A DNA stretch of 64,000 nucleotides from Axinella damicornis. Lineage: Eukaryota > Porifera > Demospongiae > Axinellida > Axinellidae. The translations under genes were made by a program, and so were the position numbers. Shown here piece by piece: positions 40,872 through 50,032 of this stretch (position 1 is its first letter; each line of letters starts with the position of its first letter). The stretch spans positions 14,878,781-14,942,780 of the forward strand of contig OZ007508.1 of the NCBI GenBank assembly GCA_963931865.1, in the 5' to 3' direction. The notes beneath the pieces are model-generated. The model made no database searches and had not been told where the DNA came from. It saw nothing but the letters and a program-made list of their open reading frames with translations.

Positions 40872-41642
40872 CTATTGCTTCTCAAACTTGAGCAGGAACC
40901 GGTCGGTCTTGCGCCGGACCGTGGAGTCGAAGACGTTCTTCGAATAATCATCCCGGTCGTTCATCAGCACATCGCTGCGGTCCACCAGAAGCAGTCCTGC
41001 GGTCGCAGCCCGCTCAATCACTATCGCCGGGTCAATCCGATGGGTCACGCCACCGGTCTCCGGCGGCGCACCCGCCGCAGCCCGATGATCAAGAGCGATA
41101 AACAGTCCGCCTTCTTTCAACACTCTGGCGATCTCAGGGAAGGCTTTCTCCGGGTCTCCAAGGATGCCCTGTGGCGCCCCTTCAGGGTTGAACCAAAGTT
41201 CATGGGGACCCAGGAACCAGGTTACGACATCTACACTGACGTCTTCCACAGAGAGCGTATCGAACGCCGTACGCATCTGCTCCACATTGGCAAGCCGCCC
41301 GCCTGCAACGCGGGCTTTAATGGCCTCGCCGACAAGCGCATCGAACAGCGGAGGGTTCTGCATATACACAGTGCCGGTGTCTCCCACGGTCTTGGCGAAT
41401 ATCTCGGTGTACACACCGCCGCCTGCTTCCATATCAATCACCGTCATCCCCGCACCGATGCCGCTGAATGCAAGCACCTCGCGGGACTTCCTTTGCATGT
41501 GTTGTTCGTAATCCGAGTCGGGCCGGTCGTCTTTAGCGAACGCTGCGGCCCCGTGATTGTCAGCCAGCGCAGGATGAATACCAGCCATTGCCACTATGCC
41601 AACGGCCACCATCGCGAATACCTTGCAAAAATTTGAATACAT
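40872..41642 (-). CDS. Exported class I methyltransferase-like protein
   Basis: A 256-residue protein with a clear signal peptide (hydrophobic core to PALA-DNHG, about residues 1-27) followed by a SAM-methyltransferase fold: motif I-like VIDMEAGGGVYTEI, an acidic strand end, and 'VLKEGGLFIALDHRA' as motif III/post-III. Motif I is altered from the usual ExGxGxG. Proteins of this kind recur in marine gammaproteobacteria without a known role. An exported methyltransferase fold is odd because SAM is cytoplasmic, so the protein may have another function. GC-rich coding suggests it is native, unlike the cassette next to it. Confidence 0.75.
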   Translation of the reverse strand: MYSNFCKVFAMVAVGIVAMAGIHPALADNHGAAAFAKDDRPDSDYEQHMQRKSREVLAFSGIGAGMTVIDMEAGGGVYTEIFAKTVGDTGTVYMQNPPLFDALVGEAIKARVAGGRLANVEQMRTAFDTLSVEDVSVDVVTWFLGPHELWFNPEGAPQGILGDPEKAFPEIARVLKEGGLFIALDHRAAAGAPPETGGVTHRIDPAIVIERAATAGLLLVDRSDVLMNDRDDYSKNVFDSTVRRKTDRFLLKFEKQ

Positions 41643-41928
41643 CTTGTGTTCCTCCTATTCAAGTCCCGGGCAAACAGCCGCATGCTCCGTTTCGCTACGT
41701 CGTACGGCATACCCGCATAGCTGACTACGCTGTTGAACGCTCCAGCATTCACACGTCCAATCAATGAGTATAGTCCAGATAAACGAGGTGTTGTGAGCAG
41801 ATTTTCTCCGCATCGCGAAGATGAGCGAGGCTTCTTTAACAGGGAGCTTAAGCAAGGTGGCGCCAGTGGGTGAGAACCCATTCGCGCCAAAACTGTTACC
41901 TATGTGACCGGTAAGCACCAAACTAAAG
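41643..41928. other. Gap between methyltransferase-like gene and tRNA-fMet
   Basis: A 286-bp stretch with overlapping open frames on the minus strand (for example 41921-41655) that lack a ribosome-binding site and recognisable domains. It may be the remnant of an insertion or of the rimP-nusA leader expected after tRNA-fMet, but nothing certain can be said. Confidence 0.4.
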
Positions 41929-41930
41929 TG

Positions 41931-41961
<31 letters not shown>

Positions 41962-42005
41962 ACGGGTTATGAGCCCGTCGAGCTACCAGACTGCTCCACC
42001 CCGCA
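41929..42005 (-). tRNA. Initiator tRNA-fMet(CAT)
   Basis: A 77-base gene including an encoded CCA. The anticodon stem has the three G-C pairs unique to initiators (GGG CTCATAA CCC), position 1:72 is a T-T mismatch, and the T-loop reads GGTTCAAATCC. These are the hallmarks of formylated initiator tRNA. In E. coli this gene (metY) precedes rimP-nusA-infB; here those genes are absent. Confidence 0.95.
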
Positions 42006-42073
42006 ACAAAGGAGGCGGATTATAGGGGCGTGAATGAAGCAGAGTCAACAACACCCGGTCGCCTCGGAAGAAA

Positions 42074-42090
42074 GGCCGCAATTTGCGGCC
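42074..42090 (-). terminator. Hairpin after tRNA-Leu
   Basis: A 7-bp GC-rich stem (GGCCGCA/TGCGGCC) with a 3-base loop, lying 14 bp after the tRNA-Leu 3' end. T residues after the stem are few, so it may be a processing or weak termination structure. Confidence 0.5.
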
Positions 42091-42103
42091 GTTTGTTCCG
42101 GGT

Positions 42104-42190
42104 TGGTGCCGAAGAGAGGACTTGAACCTCCACGGGGTTTCCCCCACTACCCCCTCAAGGTAGCGTGTCTACCAATTCCACCACTTCGGC
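42104..42190 (-). tRNA. tRNA-Leu(GAG)
   Basis: An 87-base class II tRNA with a long variable arm and encoded CCA. The anticodon loop TTGAGGG gives GAG, and the D-arm GTGGAATTGGTAGACACG is typical of tRNA-Leu. It lies just after secG, the position of leuU in E. coli. Confidence 0.95.
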
Positions 42191-42202
42191 AATAAAAACA
42201 TT

Positions 42203-42577
42203 TTACCCCTCAGGAATTTCCGACTCTTCTGCGGGTACCTCAAAAGCCGGCAATTCATCATCAACCGGTGCAATATCTTCTGTGGCCGGAGCCTGTTCCA
42301 CAACCGTGGGAACGCCAAGTTGCGCCGCTGTCACGGATTTTTCCTTCGCGAAAAATGCCAGCCCAAAACTGGTCAGGAAAAACGTGATCGCGATGATCGT
42401 CGTCATACGTGTCAGAAAGTTTCCTGCACCGCCGGAACCAAACACCGTGGCACTGGCTCCTGCGCCAAAGCCGGCACCCATGTCTGCACCCTTGCCATGC
42501 TGAATAAGCACCAGGCCAATAATGGCCAGTGCCGCCAGTACGTGAAGTGCCAGTATCAAGGTTTCAACCGTATTCAT
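42203..42577 (-). CDS. secG: Preprotein translocase subunit SecG
   Basis: A 124-residue SecYEG component with two membrane helices (residues ~3-25 and ~53-75) and the conserved 'LIQHGKGADMGAGFGAGASATVFGS' loop. An acidic, Pro-rich C-terminal tail (EVPAEESEIPEG) follows. It starts 3 bp after tpiA and precedes tRNA-Leu, matching the tpiA-secG-leuU order. Confidence 0.95.
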   Translation of the reverse strand: MNTVETLILALHVLAALAIIGLVLIQHGKGADMGAGFGAGASATVFGSGGAGNFLTRMTTIIAITFFLTSFGLAFFAKEKSVTAAQLGVPTVVEQAPATEDIAPVDDELPAFEVPAEESEIPEG

Positions 42578-42579
42578 AG

Positions 42580-43359
42580 TTATCGCTTTACTCTTTCTGC
42601 GGTTTCACAGATTTTCACGAAGCTGCTCGCCCCTAACGATGCCCCGCCTACCAGCGCACCATCAATATTGTTCATCTCAAACAACGTTTGCGCGTTTTCC
42701 GCAGATACGCTGCCTCCATATAGAATGCTGGTCTGGTCAGCCAGTTCAGCATTCACCTCTTCCAGACAGGCCCTCAGGCCGCCGTGGACTTCTTCCGCCT
42801 GGTCAGGGGTCGCACTTCTACCCGTCCCTATCGCCCAGACTGGTTCATAGGCCACCAGGGATCCGGCAAATTCTTCACCTGTCCTGTCCGTCACGGCCTT
42901 CAGTTGTCGGCGCACCACTTCCAGGGTTCGACCCTGTTCACGCTCGTCCAGGGTTTCTCCCACACAGACGATGGTCGTCAGTCCTGCGGCTCGACACTGC
43001 TCATACTTGTCAGCAACCGTGTTGTCAGTCTCGCGAAACAGCGTCCTCCGCTCAGAGTGTCCGACGATGGCAAATTCACAACCCACATCTTTCACCATTT
43101 CAGCCGAAACACCGCCGGTTACCGCACCTTCCTGACGTTCATCGACATCCTGAGCACCGACACCAATAACCGTGTCCTTCAGTTGAGCTGCAACCGCATC
43201 AAGATATACATATGAAGGGAAGACAAGAACACGACATTGCTGAAGCGCCAGTGGCGTCAGTTCTGCCTGAATATCATGCAGAAGACGCCCGATGCCCGCC
43301 TTGCTACCATTCATTTTCCAGTTGCCTGCCACCAGCGGCGTTCTTTGAGACGCGCTCAC
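42580..43359 (-). CDS. tpiA: Triosephosphate isomerase
   Basis: A 259-residue TIM-barrel enzyme interconverting DHAP and G3P. 'GNWKMNG' carries the active-site Lys, 'GHSERR' the catalytic His, and 'AYEPVWAIGTG' the catalytic Glu. It lies between glmM and secG. Confidence 0.96.
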   Translation of the reverse strand: MSASQRTPLVAGNWKMNGSKAGIGRLLHDIQAELTPLALQQCRVLVFPSYVYLDAVAAQLKDTVIGVGAQDVDERQEGAVTGGVSAEMVKDVGCEFAIVGHSERRTLFRETDNTVADKYEQCRAAGLTTIVCVGETLDEREQGRTLEVVRRQLKAVTDRTGEEFAGSLVAYEPVWAIGTGRSATPDQAEEVHGGLRACLEEVNAELADQTSILYGGSVSAENAQTLFEMNNIDGALVGGASLGASSFVKICETAERVKR

Positions 43360-43439
43360 TGAAAGACCCCCGAAAAAAGGCGGCGAATGTTAACCACTTT
43401 GCTGCTAACTTTCAAACCATCACTCCATCAACTGCCAGG

Positions 43440-44783
43440 TCAGGGAAGGGCTTCCGCCACTCGCTGTGCAAGATCCTCTGTCAGGGAGGTAACCGCCTGC
43501 AGATCCTCTCCCTCGACCATCACGCGGACAACCGGCTCTGTCCCGGAAGGTCTTAACAGCACGCGCCCTTTACCGGCCAACTGCTTCTCGGTTTCCTTGA
43601 TCGCATCAACCACACCGGTCTGCGACGACAGATCAAAGTTACTTTCGCAGGCAACGTTGATCATGTGTTGAGGGTATTTCTTCATACCCTGCCTGAGTTG
43701 ATCCAGCGGCTTGCCGGAACGACGTATCGCTGCCAGCACCTGGAGTGCGGCGATGATACCATCACCGGTCGTGGTCATGTCCAGACAGATCAGGTGTCCC
43801 GAGCCCTCGCCACCCAGGTTCCAGTTCCGCGAGAGCAACTCCGCCAGCACATACCGGTCACCCACTGCCGCACGGACAAATGGCACCTTCAGTTTCTGCA
43901 GGGCCTCTTCCAGACCAAAGTTGCTCATCAGCGTTCCCACAACCCCGCCGGATAACCGAGCCGACGCGAGGCGGTCAACGGAGATCACAAACAGGAGTTC
44001 ATCGCCGTCCACGATTGCGCCATCAGCATCCACCATGACCACACGATCACCATCGCCATCCAGCGCAATGCCCAGATCAGCACCCGATTCTCGAACCAGG
44101 GCTACCAGTAATGCCGGTTTCGTTGAGCCTACATTCTCATTGATATTGAACCCGTCAGGATTGATGCCCTGTTCAACTACCTCAGCGCCCAGCTCAGACA
44201 GCACCTTCGGAGCAATGTGATAGGTCGCGCCGTGCGCACAATCCAGGGCAATTTTCAGTCCGCGCAGATTCAGATCACCCGGGAAGCAGCTCTTGCAGAA
44301 TTCCACATAGCGCCCGGCTGCATCATCAATGCGTGAAACCTTACCGATTTGGTCCGACGCGACCATCTGCATATCCGCCCTGAGTTCCTTTTCGATTGCC
44401 AGTTCAATACTGTCGTCCAGCTTTCCCCCCCTGCCGGAGAAGAACTTTACGCCATTGTCAAAGTAGGGATTATGAGAGGCGCTGATCACAATGCCGGCGC
44501 TGGCACTGAAGGTCCGCGTGAGATAAGCGATCGCCGGTGTCGGCATCGGACCAAGGAGGGAGACATCCACACCTGCTGACACCAGCCCCGCCTCAAGGGC
44601 GGATTCAAACATATAGCCGGAAACGCGTGTGTCTTTGCCGATGAGAATGTGACCGTGATCCTTGTGCATGAAAACCCGGCCCGCAGCCCAGCCCAGGCGC
44701 AGCATGAACTCCGCCGTAATCGGGTGCTCCCCCACCTTACCCCTGATGCCGTCTGTGCCGAAAAACTCTTTATCCACGTTCAT
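43440..44783 (-). CDS. glmM: Phosphoglucosamine mutase
   Basis: A 447-residue enzyme converting glucosamine-6-P to glucosamine-1-P for peptidoglycan and LPS. The phosphoserine loop is [13 protein letters not shown], the metal-binding loop is DGDGDR, and the C-terminal phosphate-binding loop is [11 protein letters not shown]. The folP-glmM order is standard for gammaproteobacteria. Confidence 0.96.
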   Translation of the reverse strand: MNVDKEFFGTDGIRGKVGEHPITAEFMLRLGWAAGRVFMHKDHGHILIGKDTRVSGYMFESALEAGLVSAGVDVSLLGPMPTPAIAYLTRTFSASAGIVISASHNPYFDNGVKFFSGRGGKLDDSIELAIEKELRADMQMVASDQIGKVSRIDDAAGRYVEFCKSCFPGDLNLRGLKIALDCAHGATYHIAPKVLSELGAEVVEQGINPDGFNINENVGSTKPALLVALVRESGADLGIALDGDGDRVVMVDADGAIVDGDELLFVISVDRLASARLSGGVVGTLMSNFGLEEALQKLKVPFVRAAVGDRYVLAELLSRNWNLGGEGSGHLICLDMTTTGDGIIAALQVLAAIRRSGKPLDQLRQGMKKYPQHMINVACESNFDLSSQTGVVDAIKETEKQLAGKGRVLLRPSGTEPVVRVMVEGEDLQAVTSLTEDLAQRVAEALP

Positions 44784-44811
44784 TCTCTATGCTGCTTGCC
44801 CGTTCAGCCCA

Positions 44812-45636
44812 TCAGGTCGAAACAGGTTGTTCCAGTTCGATGGACCGCCAGACCTTCAAAGCGGCCACTGTCTCTGCCACATCGTGAACCCGCAGCATCC
44901 TGGCACCACGCTGAACAGCGGCCAGTGCGCCACTCAGGCTGCCCGGCAGCCGATCATTCACGATTTTGCCAATGGTACTCTTTCTGGAAAGTCCCACCAA
45001 CAGAGGCATCTTAAAGTCATTGAACCGATCAAGACGATTCAGCAGAGCCAGATTGTGTTCCGGCGTTTTGCCAAAACCGAAGCCGATATCCAGAATCAAG
45101 CGCTCACGGGGAATACCTGACCGTTCACAGGCAGCGACCCGTGCCCTGAAGAATCCGGCAACCTCTTCCACCACGTCTTCATAGTCCGGTGCCTTCTGCA
45201 TGGTACGGGGCTCGCCCTGCATGTGCATGAGACAGACCGGCAGACCACTTTCCGCAGCCGCCCTGAGGCTACCTTCAGCCTGTAGCGCCCGGACATCGTT
45301 AATCAGGTCCACATCCTCCGAACTCACAGCACGCATGACATCGGCCTTGCTGGTATCCACAGAGATGGGTATCTCCGGGTCACGACGAATTGCCCGAATC
45401 ACCGGCAGGACCCGGTTCAGTTCTTCTTCAACGGAAACCTCGTCGGCATTCGGGCGCGTGGATTCACCGCCGACATCAATGATGTCGGCGCCGTCTTCAC
45501 GCATCTTTGTGACATGGGCAAGTGCCGATTCCAGGTCCCGGAACCGGCCACCATCGAAAAATGAATCCGGTGTGACATTGAGTATCCCCATAACCAGAGG
45601 ACGATCAAGTTGCAGCAGAGCCGCAAGTCGGGACAT
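44812..45636 (-). CDS. folP: Dihydropteroate synthase
   Basis: A 274-residue folate-pathway enzyme, the target of sulfonamides. The N-terminal signature GILNVTPDSFFDGGRF and 'DVGGESTRPNA' are intact, as is the C-terminal RVHDV segment. It starts 9 bp after ftsH, the conserved ftsH-folP arrangement. Confidence 0.96.
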   Translation of the reverse strand: MSRLAALLQLDRPLVMGILNVTPDSFFDGGRFRDLESALAHVTKMREDGADIIDVGGESTRPNADEVSVEEELNRVLPVIRAIRRDPEIPISVDTSKADVMRAVSSEDVDLINDVRALQAEGSLRAAAESGLPVCLMHMQGEPRTMQKAPDYEDVVEEVAGFFRARVAACERSGIPRERLILDIGFGFGKTPEHNLALLNRLDRFNDFKMPLLVGLSRKSTIGKIVNDRLPGSLSGALAAVQRGARMLRVHDVAETVAALKVWRSIELEQPVST

Positions 45637-45645
45637 GGGTGGCGA

Positions 45646-47592
45646 CTAGTGATCCGGCGCCGGATCGCCCTTTCCGGAAAAACCCGGATGAGCGCCCGAA
45701 TCAAGATCCTGCTGCTCTTCTTCCGTTACGCCTGTGGGCGTTCCAGGGTCGGTATCATCCCAGTTCTCGGGCGGGCTGGGTTTGCGCCCCGCCATGATGT
45801 CATCAATCTGTTTTCGATCGATGGTTTCGTACTCAAGCAGCGCTTCCGCCATCATTTCCAGCTTATCGCGGTTCTCGTTGACGAGTCGCCTGGCCGTGGA
45901 GTAGCAGTCATCAATAATCGCCCGCACTTCCTCATCGATTTTTTTTGCCGTCTCCTCCGACACCTGTGACCGGGAAGTACCCGCCGACAAACCCAGGAAG
46001 ACCTCGTTATCCTCCTCATCGTACATCAGGGGACCAAGCTCTTCGGACAACCCCCACTTGGTAACCATTGCGCGCGCCATTTTGGTCGCCCTTTCAATAT
46101 CGTTAGATGCACCCGTAGTGATACCGTCCGGGCCGAGGGTCAGCTCCTCGGCGATCCGCCCGCCAAACAGTGAGCAGATCTGGCTGTTAATTGATCGTTT
46201 ACTCATGGAGTAACGATCTTCTTCCGGGAGAAACATCGTGATGCCAAGGGCACGACCTCGCGGAATAATGGATACCTTATAGCTCGGATCATGTTCCGGC
46301 ACGAGGTAACCGACAATACAGTGTCCGGCTTCGTGATACGCCGTGTTCCTGCGTTCCTTTTCAGACATCACCATGGACTTGCGCTCGGCACCCATCATGA
46401 TCTTGTCTTTCGCCTGCTCAAACTGCCCCATGGTTACCGTGCGCTTGTCCTGGCGCGCCGCATACAGGGCCGCCTCATTCACCAGGTTGGCGAGATCCGC
46501 ACCTGAGAATCCGGGAGTGCCTCGCGCAATCACTGTGGCATCCACGTCAGTACCCAGCGGCACTTTACGCATATGCACTTTCAGAATCTGCTCGCGACCA
46601 CGAATGTCAGGCAGGGGGACGATCACCTGTCGATCAAATCGACCGGGGCGCAACAGCGCAGGGTCAAGTACGTCGGGCCGGTTGGTGGACGCAATAACAA
46701 TAATACCTTCGTTACCGTCAAATCCATCCATCTCCACCAGGAGCTGGTTCAACGTCTGCTCACGTTCATCATGGCCACCACCGAGACCGGCGCCTCGATG
46801 TCGTCCTACCGCATCAATTTCATCAATAAAGATGATGCAGGGTGTCTGTTTCTTCGCCTGATCAAACATATCGCGGACGCGGGATGCGCCGACGCCAACA
46901 AACATTTCGACAAAATCCGAGCCGGAAATGCTGAAAAACGGAACCTTCGCCTCACCGGCAATGGCCTTGGCCAGCAATGTTTTACCGGTGCCGGGCTGAC
47001 CCACCATCAGGATACCGCGAGGAATTCTGCCACCCAGCTTCTGGAATTTGCTGGGGTCCTGCAGGAACTCCACAAGTTCCTGCACGTCTTCCTTGGCTTC
47101 ATCAACGCCCGCCACATCAGCAAAGGTCGTTTTGATCTGGTCTTCGCCAAGCAGCTTCGCCTTGCTCTTACCAAAGGTCAGCGGGCCACCCCGACCACCC
47201 GAGCCGCCCTGCATCTGGCGCATGAAAAACATGAAGACCGCAATAATCAGGAGGATAGGAAAGCTGGCCATGAGCAGTTGTGTCCAGATACTCTGCTGTT
47301 TTGGCCGGTTTCCCTTGAAACTCACATTGTGATCAAGAAGATCGCCGATCAGGGCGCTGTCCATGATATGCGGCTGAATGGTTTCAAAAGTCTGACCATC
47401 ATCTCGTTGACCACGAATGGTCTGCTCGTCAACAAATTCGACCTGTCGGAGCTGATCCTGGTTCAGCAGTGCCAGGAAGGTTGAATAATCGATTTCCGGA
47501 GTCTCCGAACGAACATTGAAGTTCTGAAAAACCGTCAACAGCACTGCTGCGATGATCAACCAGAGCAACAGATTTTTACCCATGCCATTCAT
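45646..47592 (-). CDS. ftsH: ATP-dependent zinc metalloprotease FtsH
   Basis: A 648-residue membrane AAA+ protease. Two membrane helices (residues ~5-23 and ~100-120) flank a periplasmic domain. The AAA domain has Walker A GQPGTGKT, Walker B '[11 protein letters not shown]' and the SRH, and the protease domain has HEAGH. The C-terminus is Pro/Gly/Asp-rich. It degrades membrane proteins and regulators such as LpxC and sigma32. Confidence 0.96.
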   Translation of the reverse strand: MNGMGKNLLLWLIIAAVLLTVFQNFNVRSETPEIDYSTFLALLNQDQLRQVEFVDEQTIRGQRDDGQTFETIQPHIMDSALIGDLLDHNVSFKGNRPKQQSIWTQLLMASFPILLIIAVFMFFMRQMQGGSGGRGGPLTFGKSKAKLLGEDQIKTTFADVAGVDEAKEDVQELVEFLQDPSKFQKLGGRIPRGILMVGQPGTGKTLLAKAIAGEAKVPFFSISGSDFVEMFVGVGASRVRDMFDQAKKQTPCIIFIDEIDAVGRHRGAGLGGGHDEREQTLNQLLVEMDGFDGNEGIIVIASTNRPDVLDPALLRPGRFDRQVIVPLPDIRGREQILKVHMRKVPLGTDVDATVIARGTPGFSGADLANLVNEAALYAARQDKRTVTMGQFEQAKDKIMMGAERKSMVMSEKERRNTAYHEAGHCIVGYLVPEHDPSYKVSIIPRGRALGITMFLPEEDRYSMSKRSINSQICSLFGGRIAEELTLGPDGITTGASNDIERATKMARAMVTKWGLSEELGPLMYDEEDNEVFLGLSAGTSRSQVSEETAKKIDEEVRAIIDDCYSTARRLVNENRDKLEMMAEALLEYETIDRKQIDDIMAGRKPSPPENWDDTDPGTPTGVTEEEQQDLDSGAHPGFSGKGDPAPDH

Positions 47593-47687
47593 TTTCTTTC
47601 CTCAAATACCAGCCGCTTCATGCTACGGACCAGGCGGGACTCCGTATTATACTGCTATGCCGGTTTCAGTTCATTCGACCCGTACAG

Positions 47688-48317
47688 TCAAACCCGGCGC
47701 CCACGAAACCCACGTCCGAGCAGGTAGATTTCTCGCGATCTGCCCCGGGAAGCCCTGGGTTTGACGTTGTCTAACTGCTTGAAATCACTACGAATAACAC
47801 GGCGAATGTCGTCAATACCCTCACCTTCAAAACACTTCGCAAGGAAGGCGCCTCCGGGTCTGAGCGCCTCAACGGCAAACCCCACCGCGAGCTCCACCAG
47901 GTACATGGCCCGCGGCTGATCTATATCCTTTACACCGCTTATGTTGGGGGCCATATCGGAAATTACAAGGTCTACCGGGCGACCTCCCAGGACATCCGCA
48001 AGCTGTTCAAGGACAGCATCTTCGGTGAAATCCCCCTGAAGGAAGGTGCAACCGGAAAGTGGTTTGGTTTCCAGCAGATCAAGACCAACCACAAAACCTG
48101 AGTCTCCGACTTCCGATGCCGCAACCTGCATCCAGCCTCCCGGCGCCGCACCCAGGTCAACCACTGCCTCTCCGGGTTTCAGGATCCGGTACTTCTCCTG
48201 GATTTCCAGCAACTTATAGGCCGCACGTGAACGATAACCATCACGTTTCGCCCGCCGGACAAACTCATCATTTTCGTGATCGTTCAGCCAGCGTGCACTG
48301 GATTTTGATTTCTTCAT
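47688..48317 (-). CDS. rlmE: 23S rRNA 2'-O-methyltransferase RlmE
   Basis: A 209-residue enzyme (FtsJ/RrmJ) that methylates U2552 of 23S rRNA. 'SRAAYKLLEI' carries the first catalytic Lys, 'VVDLGAAPGGWMQVA' is the SAM motif, 'DMAPNISG' holds the catalytic Asp, and 'FEGEG' and 'SRGRSREIYLLGRGF' follow. It is upstream of ftsH and divergent from yhbY as in E. coli, but the shared promoter region is now filled by a MITE and an IS. Confidence 0.95.
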   Translation of the reverse strand: MKKSKSSARWLNDHENDEFVRRAKRDGYRSRAAYKLLEIQEKYRILKPGEAVVDLGAAPGGWMQVAASEVGDSGFVVGLDLLETKPLSGCTFLQGDFTEDAVLEQLADVLGGRPVDLVISDMAPNISGVKDIDQPRAMYLVELAVGFAVEALRPGGAFLAKCFEGEGIDDIRRVIRSDFKQLDNVKPRASRGRSREIYLLGRGFRGRRV

Positions 48318-48465
48318 GGGCGTCTTTACACGAGCAGAAGGCTCTCAATATAAGCTGAGTGGTAAGGAAACTCTGAATAATAATGGTATGGTCCACCCCT
48401 CTCCATCAATCGGCGTCAATGCGCCAGAATGGATACACCATTCAAACAGACAGAGAGAGGCGACC

Positions 48466-49533
48466 ATGAAGAAGTGTACTGAAACGCGAGCAATCAAGGT
48501 AGTGGGTATTGATCTGGGTAAGACCAGTTTCCATCTCCACGCGGTGGATGACAGAGGTCAAACCCAGATAACCAAAAAACAAACCCGCAACCAACTGAAG
48601 GCGACTATGAGCAAGCTATCGCCTTGTCTGGTTGGGATAGAAGCCTGCGCCGGCGCCCATGACTGGGCAAGGCGGTTGTCGGGTTACGGTCATGAGGTGA
48701 AGTTGATTGCCCCACAGTTTGTTAAACCCTACGTCAAGTCCAACAAGAATGACCGTGTTGACGCAGAGGCTATTTGCGAAGCCGTTCAGCGCCCTGGTAT
48801 GCGTTTTGTTGCGGCCAAGACCATGGAGCAGCAGGACGTTCAGTGCCTGCACCGTATTCGCAGTCAGGTGGTGGCTCAGCGCACCGCCCAGGTCAATCAG
48901 ATCCGAGGTCTGTTGTTAGAGTACGGCATTACGATACCCCAGGGGAGAGCACACGTACGCAAGCAGCTCCCGCTCATTTTGGAAGACGCGGAAAACGGTC
49001 TGACGATGCGCTTTCGGGGACTCTTATCGGCGCTCTATGATGAGTTGGCCCGCCTGGATGAGCGTATTGGCGATTTTGACCGGCAAATTGAGCAACTGGT
49101 GCAGGCAGATGAACGTGCCCAGCGTTTGCTCACCATTCCCGGCATCGGCCCTAAAGGTGCTACCGCTCTGGTGGCAGCCATAGGGGATATTCACGCCTTC
49201 AACAATGGCAGGGAGCTGGCGGCCTGGTTGGGGCTGGTACCCCGCCAGAGTTCCACGGGAGGGAAGGCCCGCCTGCTGGGCATTAGCAAACGTGGCGATG
49301 TTTACTTGCGTCAGTTGATGATTCATGGCGCTCGCTCGGTATTACGCTTTGTGGACAAAAAAGAGGACCCGCGCAGCCGCTGGGCCAAGGCGTTACTTCA
49401 GCGGCGTCACAAGAATGTGGCAGCAGTGGCGATGGCCAACAAGATGGTACGCACGGCCTACGCGCTGTTGAAGCATGAAGAGGACTACTGTGTCGATAGA
49501 ATGACCGTGTCAGAACCAGAGATAGTTGCCTGA
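48466..49533 (+). CDS. IS110-family (IS1111-group) transposase
   Basis: A 355-residue serine-containing DEDD-type recombinase. The N-terminal RuvC-like DEDD domain begins VVGIDLGKTSFHLHAVD and includes 'NDRVDAEAI'; the C-terminal Tnp_20 domain has 'LLTIPGIGPKGATALVAAIGD...FNNGRELAAWLGLVPRQSSTGGK' and the catalytic Ser region. ATG at 48466 follows AGAGAGG; the open frame from 48316 upstream crosses the element boundary and is not used. It appears intact, so the element may be active. Confidence 0.93.
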   Translation: MKKCTETRAIKVVGIDLGKTSFHLHAVDDRGQTQITKKQTRNQLKATMSKLSPCLVGIEACAGAHDWARRLSGYGHEVKLIAPQFVKPYVKSNKNDRVDAEAICEAVQRPGMRFVAAKTMEQQDVQCLHRIRSQVVAQRTAQVNQIRGLLLEYGITIPQGRAHVRKQLPLILEDAENGLTMRFRGLLSALYDELARLDERIGDFDRQIEQLVQADERAQRLLTIPGIGPKGATALVAAIGDIHAFNNGRELAAWLGLVPRQSSTGGKARLLGISKRGDVYLRQLMIHGARSVLRFVDKKEDPRSRWAKALLQRRHKNVAAVAMANKMVRTAYALLKHEEDYCVDRMTVSEPEIVA

Positions 49534-49814
49534 TGGTTCGGCAGATGTCGGTACGACACAGACAAAGGCAAGGATAGGAGAGTAAACCCACCATGGAGTT
49601 GCGAAGAGAAAGATCAGTGATGGCATGAAAGGAGAGACCTGCATTCCTGAAAACCTGGTTTAGACATAGGCTGAGCAGTGGGAAAGCCGATATAATGATG
49701 AGGACAGGGATGCGCGGATTCCATCAGGGCCCGAAGGCGAGAACCTTCACCGAGAGGCCGGATATATGACTGCAACTTATCCTTCATGTACACGATGATT
49801 GACTCTTGCAAAAC
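49534..49814 (+). ncRNA. Possible bridge-RNA region of the IS1111-type element
   Basis: About 280 bp of non-coding sequence between the transposase stop and the right inverted repeat. IS1111-group elements encode their target- and donor-choosing bridge RNA on this side. An 8-base ATATAATG (49690-49697) equals the sequence formed where the element ends join, so it could be part of a donor guide. No structure prediction was possible, so RNA limits are not claimed. Confidence 0.35.
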
Positions 49815-50032
49815 GGGGTGGACCATATATGTCTTTTCCCGCGATAGCTGCGTTGGACCCGTCCTCGAAACATCGGAAAATTAAAGCGTTTTTACGATTT
49901 TCTGCGGGCGCGTCCGCCTTGCTCTCACGAAAAAATCCTATTATTCAGAGCTTCCATAAGTATCGCAAACCGTGGGCAGTGTGGGTACAATCGCGCCCCA
50001 CTTTAACCACGGGCATCTCCCGGGGAACCAGA

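Larger units (their letters stand above)
48382..49830 (+). mobile_element. IS110-family element, IS1111 group (1,449 bp)
   Basis: The element is cut out exactly by comparison with the uninterrupted MITE copies; no target duplication was made, as expected for this family (2 bases at the edge are ambiguous). Subterminal 12-bp inverted repeats ATGGTCCACCCC (48388-48399) and GGGGTGGACCAT (49815-49826) place it in the IS1111 group. It carries one transposase gene, 84 bp of left and about 300 bp of right non-coding sequence. Joining the ends would create TTGCAA-16 bp-TATAAT, a likely circle-junction promoter. Confidence 0.92.
48366..49955. mobile_element. MITE copy 3, interrupted by an IS
   Basis: Inverted relative to copies 1 and 2. 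Its first 16 bp are at 48366-48381 and the remaining 125 bp at 49831-49955, giving 141 bp, the exact length of the intact copies. Flanking bases are GTAA (48362-48365) and ATAA (49956-49959). It occupies the rlmE-yhbY divergent promoter region. Confidence 0.88.

Noticed and set aside
41594..41921. Small genes between the methyltransferase-like gene and tRNA-fMet
   Set aside because: Overlapping frames without ribosome-binding sites or domains; possibly remnants but not supportable.
48316..48465. N-terminal 50-residue extension of the IS110 transposase
   Set aside because: It would start outside the element, in the rlmE 5' region and MITE; the family start is at 48466.
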